DNA of 64,000 bases, from NCBI GenBank assembly GCA_047967505.1, contig CM106541.1; one strand, written 5' to 3'. Positions 1-10,197 of this stretch are shown piece by piece. Each line of letters opens with the position of its first letter. Position 1 is the first letter of the stretch. The position numbers were made by a program, and so were the translations under genes. This stretch comes from Dipteris shenzhenensis. Taxonomy: Eukaryota; Polypodiophyta; Polypodiopsida; Gleicheniales. Under the pieces are notes generated by a model. The model ran no database searches, was not told the DNA's origin, and worked only from the letters and a program-made list of their open reading frames with translations.

Positions 1-1516
1 CAAGGCTTCTCGCCGACAACTCCGACTTGGAACCACGTGTCACCTCCCGAACACACCAGACACTGTTCGCAAGTACCGACGTATCGTACGTCGGAAGAAG
101 TAGGCATTTCTTCGTCAAAATGAGAAGGAGCTGCTGAACATCTTATACAACAACAACTCTAAGGAATTTTGGCGGAGATTCCTTGAGCGTAGGTCTCCAT
201 CACCCCTCACCAACACGAGAGTTTGCCACACATATGCACGCCATCTTTATGATGTCTCACACCAGCCTACTCTAGATCTCATACACACACCTCGCCCCAC
301 CACTTGCACGTTGTTCACCAGAGGGGGAGTCAAGGACGCGACATTGAAACTGCACAATGGCTGAGCTAAGGACCACGAGGGGCTATGCACTAAGTTTATT
401 GCATATGGGATCGACACGTTAGCCCCGATCCTAGCAAAGCTATTCAATGACGCTGTTTGCCTTGGCTTCCCCCACAGTTGGACACTCAACACCATCACCC
501 CCATCCACAAGGCAGGCGATCCCATGGACCCGAGTAACTACAGGACTATCATGATTGGACATGTGATGTCCAAATCTATGCAGCAGTATTGGATGTGTCG
601 ATCAGCCTGTCCGCAGAGATGAGAGGACTCAGAGCAAAGGGTCAAGCCGGTTTCAGGCGAGACCATGGGACTATGGATCACATACTCACACTCAGGAGTG
701 TCATAGAAAAGGCCAGATCACGAAAGGAGAGGGTATATTGCTGCTTTGTGGATTTCCGCAAAGCCTTTGACACAGTACCTCGAGCTCAACTCATCACGCG
801 CCTACAGGCACTGGGATTTAACTAGGAGATCATCTGGGCAGTCGTGGCACTTTATGAGAGAGTCTCAGGCCGAGTTCGAACACGCGTAAGTCAGACAAAT
901 GAGATCTTGAGCACCATAGGAGTCAAACAGGGTTGTCTCTTATCACCAACCCTGTTTGGCCTCTACATCGACGAGCTTGAGACTTTCATGGGGACTTTCA
1001 GAGGAACCGGTTGCTCACTTGCCACAATCATCATCAGTATTCTTCTTTATGGAGATGACGTGGCACTCGTCGTCCACACCCGAGGGGCTCCAGCGACACC
1101 TAGATGCACTTCAGGCTTTTTGTTTATCCCATGATTTGGAGGTCAACCTTGGCAAGACCAAGGTCATGATCTTTAACACCTCTTGATCAGCCATGCACCG
1201 GGAGCAATTCACTTTCGGTGGGTCACCAGTAGAGATCGTATCCTCATACACTTACTTGGGGGTCATCTTCTCCGGCCCGATCTTCATGATGAGACCAGCA
1301 ATGCAGGCCAAACTGAGCAGGGGATACGCCTCACTGGCTCGGCTAGAGAGACAGTGCTTCTACTCCCACTTCCAGCACCCTCGGACCAAGGCTCTTCTCT
1401 TCGACTCCTTGGTCCGACCAGCCAGTATGTATGGCAGCCCTTGTTGGGGACCTGACATGTTAGATATAGAGTGGACACGGGTGGAGCGCCTACAAATCCT
1501 TATGCTCTCACGGATG
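1..1516 (+). pseudogene. LINE copy A, 5' part: reverse transcriptase, broken
   Basis: This is the reverse-transcriptase part of an APE-type non-LTR retrotransposon, entering from beyond position 1. The fingers region reads TITPIHKAGDPMDPSNYRTI near 490-550. The catalytic AFDTV block is near 751-780, GVKQGCLLSPTLFG at about 919-960 and the catalytic YGDD at 1048-1059. After these come the thumb-like SSYTYLGVIFSGPIF and LQILMLSRM just before the break. The frame has an in-frame TAG near 826, a frameshift near 1085 and another stop near 1185, so it is dead. The break at 1516/4119 is a clean LTR-element insertion, and removing one target copy restores the reading frame across it. It is the same family as copies B and C in this window. 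Confidence 0.85.
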
Positions 1517-1827
1517 TGTTGAAATCGGAGTCCTAGTGTGTGTGGTCCTAGAGTCCTAGGAGTGTCCTATAGTTGTGTGTGTGAAGAGTCTTGAGGCCAC
1601 TTGTGCGACCTCATGTGGTAGATGTGATTCCTCACCTAGATTATAGGATCTAGATTCTATTGTATGTGACCTCATCTATGAGGTGTCTATGTGAGAAGAT
1701 AAGGCTTGCCCAGCCTATAAAAGAGGCTATGTACTTGCTGTGTTAAATCTTATGAATCAATCCACATCAGTTCGTGCCTCAGCTCGTCTCCAATCATGTG
1801 TCTCTCACCTTCTCCCCGTTTTCAACA
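1517..1827 (+). repeat. 5' LTR of gag-only element 1
   Basis: A 311-bp direct repeat of 3801-4113. It carries a TATA-like CCTATAAAAGAGG near 1717-1729, the likely promoter for the element's RNA. Both termini obey the TG...CA rule. Confidence 0.9.
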
Positions 1828-1829
1828 GT

Positions 1830-1842
1830 TGGTATCAGAGCC
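1830..1842 (+). promoter_or_regulatory. Primer-binding site, initiator-Met tRNA
   Basis: TGGTATCAGAGCC lies two bases after the 5' LTR. It is the usual complement of the plant initiator-Met tRNA 3' end, where minus-strand DNA synthesis is primed. Confidence 0.85.
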
Positions 1843-2576
1843 ATGCTGAAGCATCCTGCCCATCCTTCGCTGCCATGTCTCCACTCTGCTGTGCCACTCT
1901 GCTACCGCCTCTGTTCGCTCTTCTACTAGCCCACGTTGGTGCTCTCGCTTCTGCTCTACGCTACGCCATTCTGCCCGCTATCTCCTCCGCTAACCGCTTC
2001 TGCTCTACGCTGCGCCATTCTGCCCGCCATCTCCTACGCTGCGCCATTCTGCCCGCTACCTTTAGCCTCTCTCGCAACTGCTCCCTCGCTCAACACTGAT
2101 GATGTCCGGTGAGCTGCTGGCTGAGAAGAGGCCCGCAACTGCATGAAGGAGCTGATCTACATCGGCATGTGCTATGGCTGGACTGTTGCGCCGTACAACC
2201 TGACCTCTGCAGCTGTTGTACAATCTACCGTACTGCCGTACGATCTACCGTACTGACGTACGATTTGCCATACAGCAGGCCCGTACCAAACAGCCTCGAA
2301 ATCTGCGCCACTGCAAATCAGCCGTACAGCCTCGAAATCTGCACCACTGCAAATCAGCTGTACAGCCTGTACAGCTCGCCTGCTGTACGACTGTACCTGC
2401 AGCATACAATCTTCCGTACAACCCTAACCCAAAAATTTAGGGCTTTTCTGTCCTATGTCTTCCTTTGGCATAATTAAAGCTTCTACCATGTAAAATTTGG
2501 GCCTTTCTTGAAATTTGAGTAAACATTGTAAGAGATTTAGACACTGGCTGTAATAACAGCTAAGACCTTCCCACCA
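1843..2576 (+). repeat. Untranslated leader with tandem repeats and GTAC motifs
   Basis: This stretch is non-coding leader between primer site and gag. Positions about 1947-2062 carry a threefold imperfect repeat built on CTACGCTGCGCCATTCTGCC. Positions about 2190-2415 hold about a dozen GTAC tetranucleotides and a twofold repeat of about 38 bp (CTCGAAATCTGC..CCACTGC, 2293-2368). Open frames here are repeat-derived and not coding-like. Confidence 0.7.
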
Positions 2577-3441
2577 ATGGATAGCATAAAAAACTCCTCG
2601 TTCATCGAGAAATTCTCAGGGAGCAATTTCCCAACTTGGCAGACAAAACTCCGGCTTCTTCTTATGCGAGAAGGCATATGGAATATCACCAATGGCAAGG
2701 AGCCAAAACCACAAAGAGATGATGCTAGAATCAGTTGGTGGGAGAACCAAAATGATAAAGCAATGGCTATCATTGGCCTAGCTTTAGCTGACAACCTTAT
2801 CCACCATGTGGATTTTGATAAGACAGCAAACGACGCTTGGGAAAAGTTAGAGAATTTGTTTGGAAATAAGATCAATAAGTCCAAAGTATTTCTCAAACAA
2901 AAACTCTTCAAGGTCAAGATGAAGGAAACTGAAACCCTCAATGAACACGAGCAATCTTGGGTCAATTCTCCAACAATTATCTGCCATCCGGGCCATTGTT
3001 GAAGATGATGATCAAGTTGCTGTACTTCTCTCCAGTATTGAAGACATTTCCAAGTACAATGAGATCCTTGCTGTCCTAAGAGTTAGCCGCAATATGAGCT
3101 TTAAGGATATGGTAGCGCATCTCATTGATGAGGACCATAGGCTTACAGAGAAAGCGGAATCTTCCTTCGAATCTGGCAAAGCATTCTTTCTCAAGAATAA
3201 GCCCAAGAAGAACGGAAAACCTCTTAAATGTAATTACTGTCAGAAACTTGGCCATCCAGAGGATCGTTGCTTCAAGAAAATGGCAAAGGTACAAGCCAAA
3301 GAACATGCCAATCTGGTTGCGGAGCAGAGTGAGGACGAAGACGATGAAGCTACACCTTTTGGACCTGAGGAACAAGCCTGCCCTACTGCTATTTCTGGTC
3401 TATCCCTCCATGAGGTGATAGATGAAGAGTGGGCTTTCTAG
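2577..3441 (+). pseudogene. Gag polyprotein (UBN2-type, CCHC knuckle), one frameshift
   Basis: Copia-type Gag, which packages element RNA into cytoplasmic particles. The start at 2577 begins MDSIKNSS, directly before the conserved FPTWQTK block. Further matches to the family are GLALADNLI, LENLFGNK and SKVFLKQK. A frameshift near 2945 ends the first frame at about residue 125. The second frame resumes with LSAIRAIVEDDDQVAVLL and carries the zinc knuckle CNYCQKLGHPEDRC (CX2CX4HX4C) around 3230-3271. The C-terminus is acidic and the stop is at 3439. No protease motif follows. The protein is clearly related to the gag at 14248-15057. Confidence 0.85.
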
Positions 3442-3800
3442 AAGTCATGTGTGTTAGGTACTCTGCCTTGGGTAGTCCATGTAATAATTTGTCATTTTGT
3501 GTGCCTTGTCCTATAAAAGGCTCCACTTATTTCCATGTACCCAGTTAGGAGACAGGGGGGGTTGTTATGTCTTTCCTTTATCAGGCCTGGCCGAATTCCA
3601 GGATGTTGGTGTACTCCCTAGACCTATGAGTTGGTCATGCATCCATGCTCAGATTTGAGTCTCTGATCACGTTGACACCTAAGCCATGAGAGTGCTTGGT
3701 TCAACCTTTGAATTATGCTCAGCTGTTAGCCTCTGAGATTGCCTGGGATGCACAGTCTGGATGATGTCATAGTCTCTCACCCTAGCTCCGAAGGGGGGTT
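3442..3800 (+). other. 3' untranslated region and polypurine tract of element 1
   Basis: There is no coding sequence between the gag stop and the 3' LTR. The tract CCGAAGGGGGG (about 3788-3798) abuts the 3' LTR and fits the plus-strand primer. A second tract, GGAGACAGGGGGGG, lies near 3548-3561 after a TATA-like CCTATAAAAGG. This may be a relic of an older LTR junction, but I cannot show that. Confidence 0.6.
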
Positions 3801-4113
3801 TGTTGAAATCGGAGTCCTAGTGTGTGTGGTCCTAGAGTCGTAGGAGTGTCCTATAGTTGTGTGTGTGTGAAGAGTCTTGAGGCCACTTGTGCCACCTCAT
3901 GTGGTAGATGTGATTCCTCACCTAGATTATAGGATCTAGATTCTCTTGTATGTGACCTCATCTATGAGGTGTCTGTGTGAGAAGATAAGGCTTGCCCAGC
4001 CTATAAAAGAGGCTATGTACTTGCTGTGTTAAATCTTATCAATCAATCCACATCAGTTCGTGCCTCAGCTCGTCTCCAATCATGTGTCTCTCACCTTCTC
4101 CCCGTTTTCAACA
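3801..4113 (+). repeat. 3' LTR of gag-only element 1
   Basis: A 313-bp near-identical copy of 1517-1827, ending AACA directly before the second GGATG target copy at 4114-4118. Confidence 0.9.
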
Positions 4114-4118
4114 GGATG

Positions 4119-5438
4119 ATATGGTAGAAACCATCTGTACCACATCATATCATTCAGGCCGCATTTGGTGCTTCTCCACTCCAGCTAGATGCAGCCTTTC
4201 AGACCATCACATATCTACACCGGGTTAGATCATATGCGGACTGCACATCAGGGAGACAGAGGTTGCCATGGTTGGTTCTCGATTCCTCCATGAGGTTGGC
4301 AACAGAGGGAGACGAGCAAGGTTGGTATAAACAGACTCACATATGGTTTGTGAGACTAGGGTTTCACATCGATAGGATACCTCCTTTTCAATACAGTTTG
4401 GATGCCCCCCCCGGTACTCCCACCCACCATCCCAATCAAGCCACACACCAACCAAGTCATTCGACAGAATCTCCTGCAACTACACACCTTTAGGACCTGG
4501 TTGGAGCCAAGGGAGCTTCTAATAAAGCTGAGCTTCTACAGACATCACTGTCTTCGTATTTCAAAGGAGGGATTCATCACACCACCCGGTACACTGAGCT
4601 ACACATGCCCCACTCACTACAGATCTCCATCAGACAGTTTCGGATATCATCACACCACCTCCACATAAAGAGCAGCAGAGCGGAGGGGATCCCTAGGGAG
4701 CATCGCATATGCACATTGTGCGATTGTCAGGAGGTTGAGTTGGAGGAGCATTTTATTTTCAGGTGCCCACTGTACTACGAGATCCGAGGTCGCTACCACT
4801 GTCTCTTCAGAGACGGCTTCGGACCCCTTTCCAGATTCCTCGCCTATCCAGATAAGAGATGCCTCGCAGCCTTCATTCACGAGGGGGTCCGACACAGAGA
4901 GTACTTACTCAGGCAACGGGGCTTGGCCACACCACCAGACACCTCTCAGAGCAGCATCACAGAGTTCTTCCCATCGAGTGATATTGATCGTCCAGTCTCT
5001 AGCCGCAGACATGACAGAGACTCCGACCCGACGACCGTAGCACGACACACGAGGCATCAAGGGGACACACAGATCACCCTGGGGGACCTCCCGTTAGTGT
5101 TTAGACCCGAGACACGTCCCACGGGAGTCATGGTGGCTCTGGTCTTGAATCGAGTCTCCTCCAGGAGACCGAGACGCATGGCACCCCTTGACAGATGCCA
5201 GTGTCCCATCACCGGCTACACACCAGCCAGGGCGACATGACATACGGAGGATTCAGCTCCGCTCCAGTCTTTTTCCTTTTCATTGTCACACCCAGATGTA
5301 TTTGACTATGTATGATCAGATTTAGGACTCAGCACGGGTGATGATGCTCGTTTAGTAGCTCCACCCTTACTGTGGTTTGTATCAAGTTTTCTTTCAGTCT
5401 CATAGACCCATCAATCTTCCGAAGACTCTAATAAAATT

Positions 5439-5440
<2 letters not shown>
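4119..5440 (+). pseudogene. LINE copy A, 3' part: C-terminal zinc finger and 3' UTR
   Basis: This continues LINE copy A after the LTR insertion. Conserved blocks shared with copy B are SPLQLDAAFQ and WFVRLGFHIDRIPPF, then FRTWLEPREL. The C-terminal Cys-His knuckle reads CTLCDCQEVELEEHFIFRCP (about 4710-4769) and is thought to bind nucleic acid in LINE ORF2 proteins. After LAAFIHEGVRHREYLL comes a basic tail, SSITEFFPSSDI. Stops, including a TAG a few codons after the junction, and frame changes make it dead. The non-coding tail runs to ATAGACCCATCAATCTTCCG (5404-5421), a block also found in the copy B tail, and then into a (TC)n tract. Confidence 0.8.

Positions 5441-5441
<1 letters not shown>

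Positions 5442-5479
<38 letters not shown>
5442..5479 (+). repeat. (TC)n microsatellite at LINE tail junction
   Basis: About 19 TC units. The tract directly follows the LINE A tail (AATAAAATTTC) and directly precedes the start of an ORF1-like frame at 5489. Confidence 0.9.
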
Positions 5480-5482
<3 letters not shown>

Positions 5483-5488
5483 GCAGCC

Positions 5489-6244
5489 ATGACACCCTCT
5501 CCGTATGCACGCAATTACCAACAAGAAGGGTCCAAACAACCCATCATTGGGCAACATGAACAGATTTTTTATTTGCATCAAGCAATCAGAGAGTTAAGGC
5601 TTGAGCTGGCAGAAGCAAAAGCCCGACTTCAAGTTCTAGAGGGACCTAGCAAGTAGGCAGCAATTACTGAGGTTGTAAACTCATGTAAAAATTCTCCTCT
5701 TACTCCTCAACTAGTCTCTACAGTCAAAGATATGGTTCATACTGAAGTACAATCAATCAAGAAAGAAGTGACTGAGGAGTTCGACACAAAGGCAAACAAG
5801 ACTGATATCCAAGAAGAGATCAAAAAACACGAAGCCAGATGCGATAATGCATTGAAGATTAGAGTGGGGGGGCTCCCGGAAGGATGGTTCAAAGATGATG
5901 ACTCTTTCAATGAGACTTTAGCACGTGTCAAAGCAGCCATGCCTAATATTGAATGGAAGGTTGATGATGATAATGATGACGATGATGATGCTGACGGAGC
6001 AACTCATATCCGGCACTCCAGAGGACATGCTATCCTTACACTTAAGTTGTGATATTTGCAAATCAAGCTTCTTCGACAATCTTACAAGTTGAAAGGGACC
6101 AAGATATAGGAACTTACACGAGCTCAATTGAAGAATAAGGCAACGGAATTAGCTGAAGTTAGGGCTGCTAGGAAGGATGGAAAATGGGCAGTTTACCATG
6201 AAGGCATAGCACTAATCAAAGAGAGACTCTCAGTCCTAAACTGA
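5489..6244 (+). pseudogene. LINE ORF1-like protein, three in-frame stops
   Basis: A single frame of 252 codons can be read from ATG 5489 to TGA 6242-6244, interrupted by three stops (near 5654, 6050 and 6107). The N-terminus is a likely coiled coil (IRELRLELAEAKARLQVLE). The centre has KIRVGGLPEGWFKDDDSF, an RRM-like opening seen in LINE ORF1 proteins, and an acidic Asp run. The basic C-terminus is ELAEVRAARKDGKWAVYHEG. ORF1 proteins bind element RNA. It has no following ORF2; instead it runs directly into a LINE-type 3' tail. The ORF1 call rests on remembered family features and is moderate. Confidence 0.6.
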
Positions 6245-6430
6245 TGTATGGCTGATTACTCTTTCAGACTATTATGTAGGTACTCTAAATAATTGGGGTT
6301 GCTTTTGCACTCCATGAAGGCATAGCACTAATCAAAGAGAAAGACTCTCAGTCCTAAACTGATGTATGGCTGATTACTCTTTCAGACTATTATGTAGGTA
6401 CTCTAAATAATTGGGGTTGCTTTTGCACTC
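6197..6430 (+). repeat. 116-bp tandem duplication plus LINE-type tail
   Basis: The block starting CATGAAGGCATAGCACTAA at 6197 recurs at 6313 with only small changes, so the end of the ORF1-like frame is duplicated. The sequence after it (to 6522) contains CATAGACC..TCTTCCG..AC..TAATA, matching the tail of LINE A. Confidence 0.8.
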
Positions 6431-6517
6431 CCTGGGAGCTGCCATGTGCCCTCCTTAAAGCAGATGTACTAAATGGTTTTTTTGTTGTCCCATAGACCTG
6501 TTGGTCTTCCGTGGACA

Positions 6518-6522
<5 letters not shown>

Positions 6523-6564
<42 letters not shown>
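6523..6564 (+). repeat. (TC)n microsatellite
   Basis: About 20 TC units directly after the LINE-type tail. It also forms the boundary with the Copia LTR end that follows. Confidence 0.9.
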
Positions 6565-6565
<1 letters not shown>

Positions 6566-6827
6566 CTATCTGCTGTCTACTTTCTGTAGTGAGTGCATCT
6601 GAGTGATTGGAAAGAGTTCATTAGTACATTCCATTGCATGTGAAGTTTGAGTGATTCATACCTCTAACCTCTGACATGGTATCAGAGCCAACATTGGAAC
6701 TTCTATTTTCACTCAAAGCAAGGAGTCCCTCCAAGCTCGAAGGCTATCCCAATTCGAGGAAAGGTGTGTCGAGCCTGTTTGGTTGCTACAGCAAGATTCG
6801 TTGTATTTCTCTGTGATTTTAGAAGCG

Positions 6828-7785
6828 ATGTCTACTTCCGCTGCTCCTTCCATTCCTTTGGTTACTGTTGCTTCCACAACCACTCCTATGACGACTCCAA
6901 ATTTCTGAGAAGCTTGATGGGACAAACTATCTCATCTGCAAACTGAAGATCCGTAATATCTGGTGGCTAGAAAGCTTTGGAAGATCACAACATGGGTGGA
7001 TCCAAAACCCATGGAAAGATTACGATGGCTATAGATCGAGATGAGCTCGAAGCATAGGAGGACAAAGACACCCAATATCTTGCACAGATCGTAGGGACAA
7101 CATCAGATTCTATAATTGCATGTATTCAGACTATTGAGACGTCATGTGAGGCATGGACAACTCTGAAGGATTTATATGAATAAGACAACACATCCAGAAT
7201 CCTATCTCTGAAGGGTTTATATGAATAAGACAACACATCCAAAATCCTATCTCTCTAGCACCAGCTATTCAACATGAACATGGAGGAAGGGGATCAAGTA
7301 CATGACCATCTCACGAAGGCAAAGGTGGTGCAAGATCAGCTCGCTTCAGGTTGGTCAGAAAGTGCACTCAAGCCAACTAGCACTGCTGATGCTTGGGATC
7401 CTTCCGAGGAGTTTCATGAGCTTCATGTCTACCGTGACAACAAGAGAGAGGACCATCCCTCTGACATTCGAGGAACTCGGCCCCTTGCTGCTCCAGGAGG
7501 AGGCTAGGGAGAAACTCTACAACAAACAACAATGAAAAGGCATTTTTGGCAAAGGACAAAGGAAATTCCAGGAGGGGAAATGCTAAAGATGAATCCAAGG
7601 GTAACAAGTCAGGTGATGTAGAAAACAAGTAAAGAAACCATGACAAGAAGTGTTTCTACTGCGAGAAGCTTAGCCACTTCGCAAAGGACTACTGGAAGAA
7701 GAAGGCAGATTAGGAGAGGAGGAAGGAGTCCAAGCCCAAGGAGGACTTCAAATCCCAATCAGCCAATATGACTACATGAGATCTT
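6828..7785 (+). pseudogene. Copia Gag remnant
   Basis: The likely start is ATG 6828 (MSTSAAPSIP), followed by the family block KLDGTNYLICKLKI in another frame. Several stops follow. A tandem duplication of about 50 bp lies at about 7161-7257 (GGATTTATATGAATAAGACA and its near copy). The zinc knuckle at 7651-7695 reads CFYCEKLSHFAKDYW; the final Cys of CX2CX4HX4C is Tyr here, so the knuckle is defective. Confidence 0.75.
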
Positions 7786-7788
7786 TTC

Positions 7789-8850
7789 ATGGTCATTGAG
7801 CATTGCTCAACTCATGCGGTGACTGAAGGCAACAAAGACTGGTATGTAGACAGCAGAGGGTCACAACATATGTCCAACAAGAAAGCATGGTTCAAAGCCA
7901 TGAAGCTTACACACCCAAACTCAAAGGTGATGGTGGGGGACAACAAGACATGCCCTGTGAAGGGTATTGGCAGCACTCCATTCATGACAAACTTGGGAGA
8001 CGAGAAGGAAATCTCGTGTTCTCTATGAGCTTGATCTTTGTAAGAACTTACTATCTATGAGCCAAATGGCTGAAAACGGGATGACGGTAGAGTTTGATGA
8101 CAAGGAAGCCTTGGTAACATCCAAAGAGACCAGAGAGATTGTGGCTAAAAGAGTTGAAGAGAATGGGCTGTACAAGATAAATGCCCTATTGGTCCATGGT
8201 GCCAAAGGAGGCTCCAAGCTGTCGCATGAGAGATTTGGTCATATTCACTACAGGATCTTGTTAGAGATGCAAAAGGGAAACATGATGAATGGACTTCTAG
8301 CAATTGCAGAAATGGATGGAGTCTGCAGGGCTTGCTTGGAGGGCAAGCAACACCGAGAACCATTCCTGAAGGAAGCCACATCGAGAGCCAAAGCCCTGCT
8401 GGAGATCATGCACTCCAATCTATGCATACTCATTTGTAACGTCTCGCTACTTTCTGACTTTCATTGATGATTGTAGACGCATGGCTTGGGTACACTGCCT
8501 GGCCAAGAAGTCTCAGGCATTTGATAAATTCAAGGAAGGTAGAAAAGGATACGGGGAAGGTTTTGAAGATATTCCGCACTGAGAGGGGGGGGAGTTTACT
8601 TTAGAAGCATTCATAAGATAAATGGAAATCAAAAGACAGCTTAAAACAGCCTGTGCATCTCAACAGAACGGGGTTGCAAAAAGAAAGAACCGTGTCATAG
8701 TGGAAATGGGATTGGCCATGATGAGGGAAAGAACCTCTCAAAGGCCTATCGGAGTGAGCCGTTATACAACCATGCACATCTTGAACCGCCCCAAAGACAA
8801 AGGAAGTTGAAGACATGACAATTTATGAAGTCTATGATGGTAAGAAACCT
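7789..8850 (+). pseudogene. Copia protease and integrase remnant
   Basis: The protease site reads WYVDSRGSQHMS (7840 on), where Copia proteases normally have DSGAS, so the active site is altered. The GAG-pre-integrase block with its HHCC finger is visible as KLSHERFGHIHYRILL and CRACLEGKQHREPF. The integrase core has FLTFIDDC near 8450. The region around the third catalytic residue reads QQNGVAKRKNR, with Lys (8679-8681) in place of the catalytic Glu. Frameshifts occur near 8440 and 8590. The product cannot be active. Confidence 0.8.
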
Positions 8851-9289
8851 ATTATTTCACATTTAAAGGTTTTTTGTTATAATGCTCACATTTAAAGGTT
8901 TTTGGTTCTAACGCCTATGTACATGTGCATAAGAATGAAAGAAAGAAGCCGAATTTCAGGAGCCGGAAGTGTATGTTTATCGGGTAGAGTGAGGAGTCGA
9001 AAGCATATCGTCTCTTTGACCCGGACAAGAAACATATCCTTATCAACAAGAATGTTGTCTTTGAGGAGACGGAGTTACAGCCAGAACACAAGAAGCTCGA
9101 AAAGAACTCCCACCGGGATGAGGAGCCTAAGAAGTCAGAGGCGTAGCAAGAGGCACCAGAAGCATCAGATCCACCTAAGAAACCGCCAACAACAGAGAAG
9201 CAGCTTCCACGGTCTATATGAGACACTATAACAGTCTCGAGTGACAGAACTACCTAAGTCAAGTTCTGGGGTGAGGAAATCTCACCAAA

Positions 9290-9745
9290 TTTGGCGAAAT
9301 CCTACTGTGAATTATGCATTGGTGGCCCAGATTGATGAGCCAAGCTCTTTTGAGCCTTGAGGAGGCGAAAGATATACCAGAATTGCACGCAGCCATGAAG
9401 GCTGAAATGGAAGATATTTTGAAGAATGGCACCTGGGACTTAGTGGGCATACCTTTCAAGGGGAAGGTGATTTGTACTACGTGGGTGCACAAGGTTAAGT
9501 TCAAATCTGGTGGGGGTTTGACAAATACAAATACAAATCTGATGGGAGTTTGGACAAATACAAGGCACTGATCCACTCTGCCCTCATGTCAGCTACCTCT
9601 TCCTGCGCACATCAACGACTTCTTCAACAAAAGTGGGTTGAGTCAAAGTCTGTCGGATGCTAATCTGTCTCTCTTCTCGGAGAGGGGAAAAGGTACATGG
9701 TAATCTTTTATGTTGCTGACTTGATACTTACAGGTGATCATATGA
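9290..9745 (+). pseudogene. Copia reverse transcriptase fragments
   Basis: The first RT block is EAKDIPELHAAMKAEMEDIL with NGTWDLV and TTWVHKVKFKSGG (about 9360-9515). A short in-place repeat of the ACAAATACAAAT segment follows, then a deletion. The frame resumes with GKRYMVIFYVADLILTGDH, where the catalytic YVDD is YVAD (9709-9720). The 3' LTR begins soon after, so palm, thumb and RNase H are lost. Confidence 0.78.
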
Positions 9746-9754
9746 CCAATCCTA

Positions 9755-10197
9755 TTCCAACAGGTCAGTGCAGGTTGGTATGGTTAACAGATCTGGTCAG
9801 GTTCTTTACAGGTCCAGTCGGCTAGGTTAGAGCAGGTCCAAGTGCCTATAAATAGTCCTCACTCCTCATTGCATCCAATAGCAACACTGAAGCCTCTACA
9901 TCTTGGCAGCATGGACCTGAGTGTTTGGAATGCTCTACTATTGTGAGATCAGCATAGTAATCACCCTGATTACTGTTTTTTGCCCAGCCCCTTTGTTGGA
10001 AGCCTTGAGCTCTGTTGTAAGCTGTTCCCCACATCAGTGGATGAATAAAAGTCTGAGTTCTCTCTCTCTCTTCTTCTCTTCTATTTTCTATAGGGAGGCT
10101 AACTCTTTGCAAGTGCATCTAGAGTAATTGGACAGAGTTCATTAGTTCATTCCGCTGCATGTGAGGTTAGAGTGATTCATACCTCTATTCTCTGACA
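9755..10197 (+). repeat. 3' LTR of the decayed Copia element (start approximate)
   Basis: The segment ends CTCTGACA like the 5' LTR end at 6669-6676. It carries TATAAATAG near 9848 and a poly(A)-signal-like GAATAAAAG near 10042, followed by a short TC tract. I could not fix the left edge because the 5' LTR has no matching U3. Confidence 0.6.

Larger units (their letters stand above)
1517..4113 (+). mobile_element. Gag-only LTR retrotransposon (TR-GAG type) inserted in LINE A
   Basis: This is a complete 2.6-kb LTR element bounded by TGTT...AACA and flanked by a perfect 5-bp target duplication, GGATG (1512-1516 and 4114-4118). It has two LTRs of 311 and 313 bp, a primer-binding site for initiator-Met tRNA, one gag gene, and a polypurine tract before the 3' LTR. 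There is no protease, integrase or RT, so it must have moved using enzymes supplied by another element. The LTRs differ by about six substitutions and a 2-bp TG indel, roughly 98 % identity by eye, so the insertion is fairly young. Gag-only non-autonomous elements of this design are described in plants as TR-GAGs. Confidence 0.88.
6565..10197 (+). mobile_element. Decayed Copia element with deleted pol
   Basis: The sequence from 6565 to 6676 matches the last part of 10080-10197 (AGTTCATTAGT..CATTCC..TGCATGTGA and GTGATTCATACCTCTA). It is the end of the 5' LTR, whose U3 is missing or replaced by the LINE tail and (TC)n. A primer site, TGGTATCAGAGCCA, follows at 6677-6690. Gag, protease, integrase and the beginning of RT can be followed on the plus strand through many stops. 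Most of RT and all RNase H are deleted before the 3' LTR. Confidence 0.8.

Noticed and set aside
2172-2477. Overlapping frames on both strands in the gag-only element leader
   Set aside because: They come from GTAC-containing repeats and read without family motifs.
5377-5559. Open frame with a long Ser-Leu run
   Set aside because: It is translation of a (TC)n microsatellite. The same applies to frames at 50442, 54808 and 56220.
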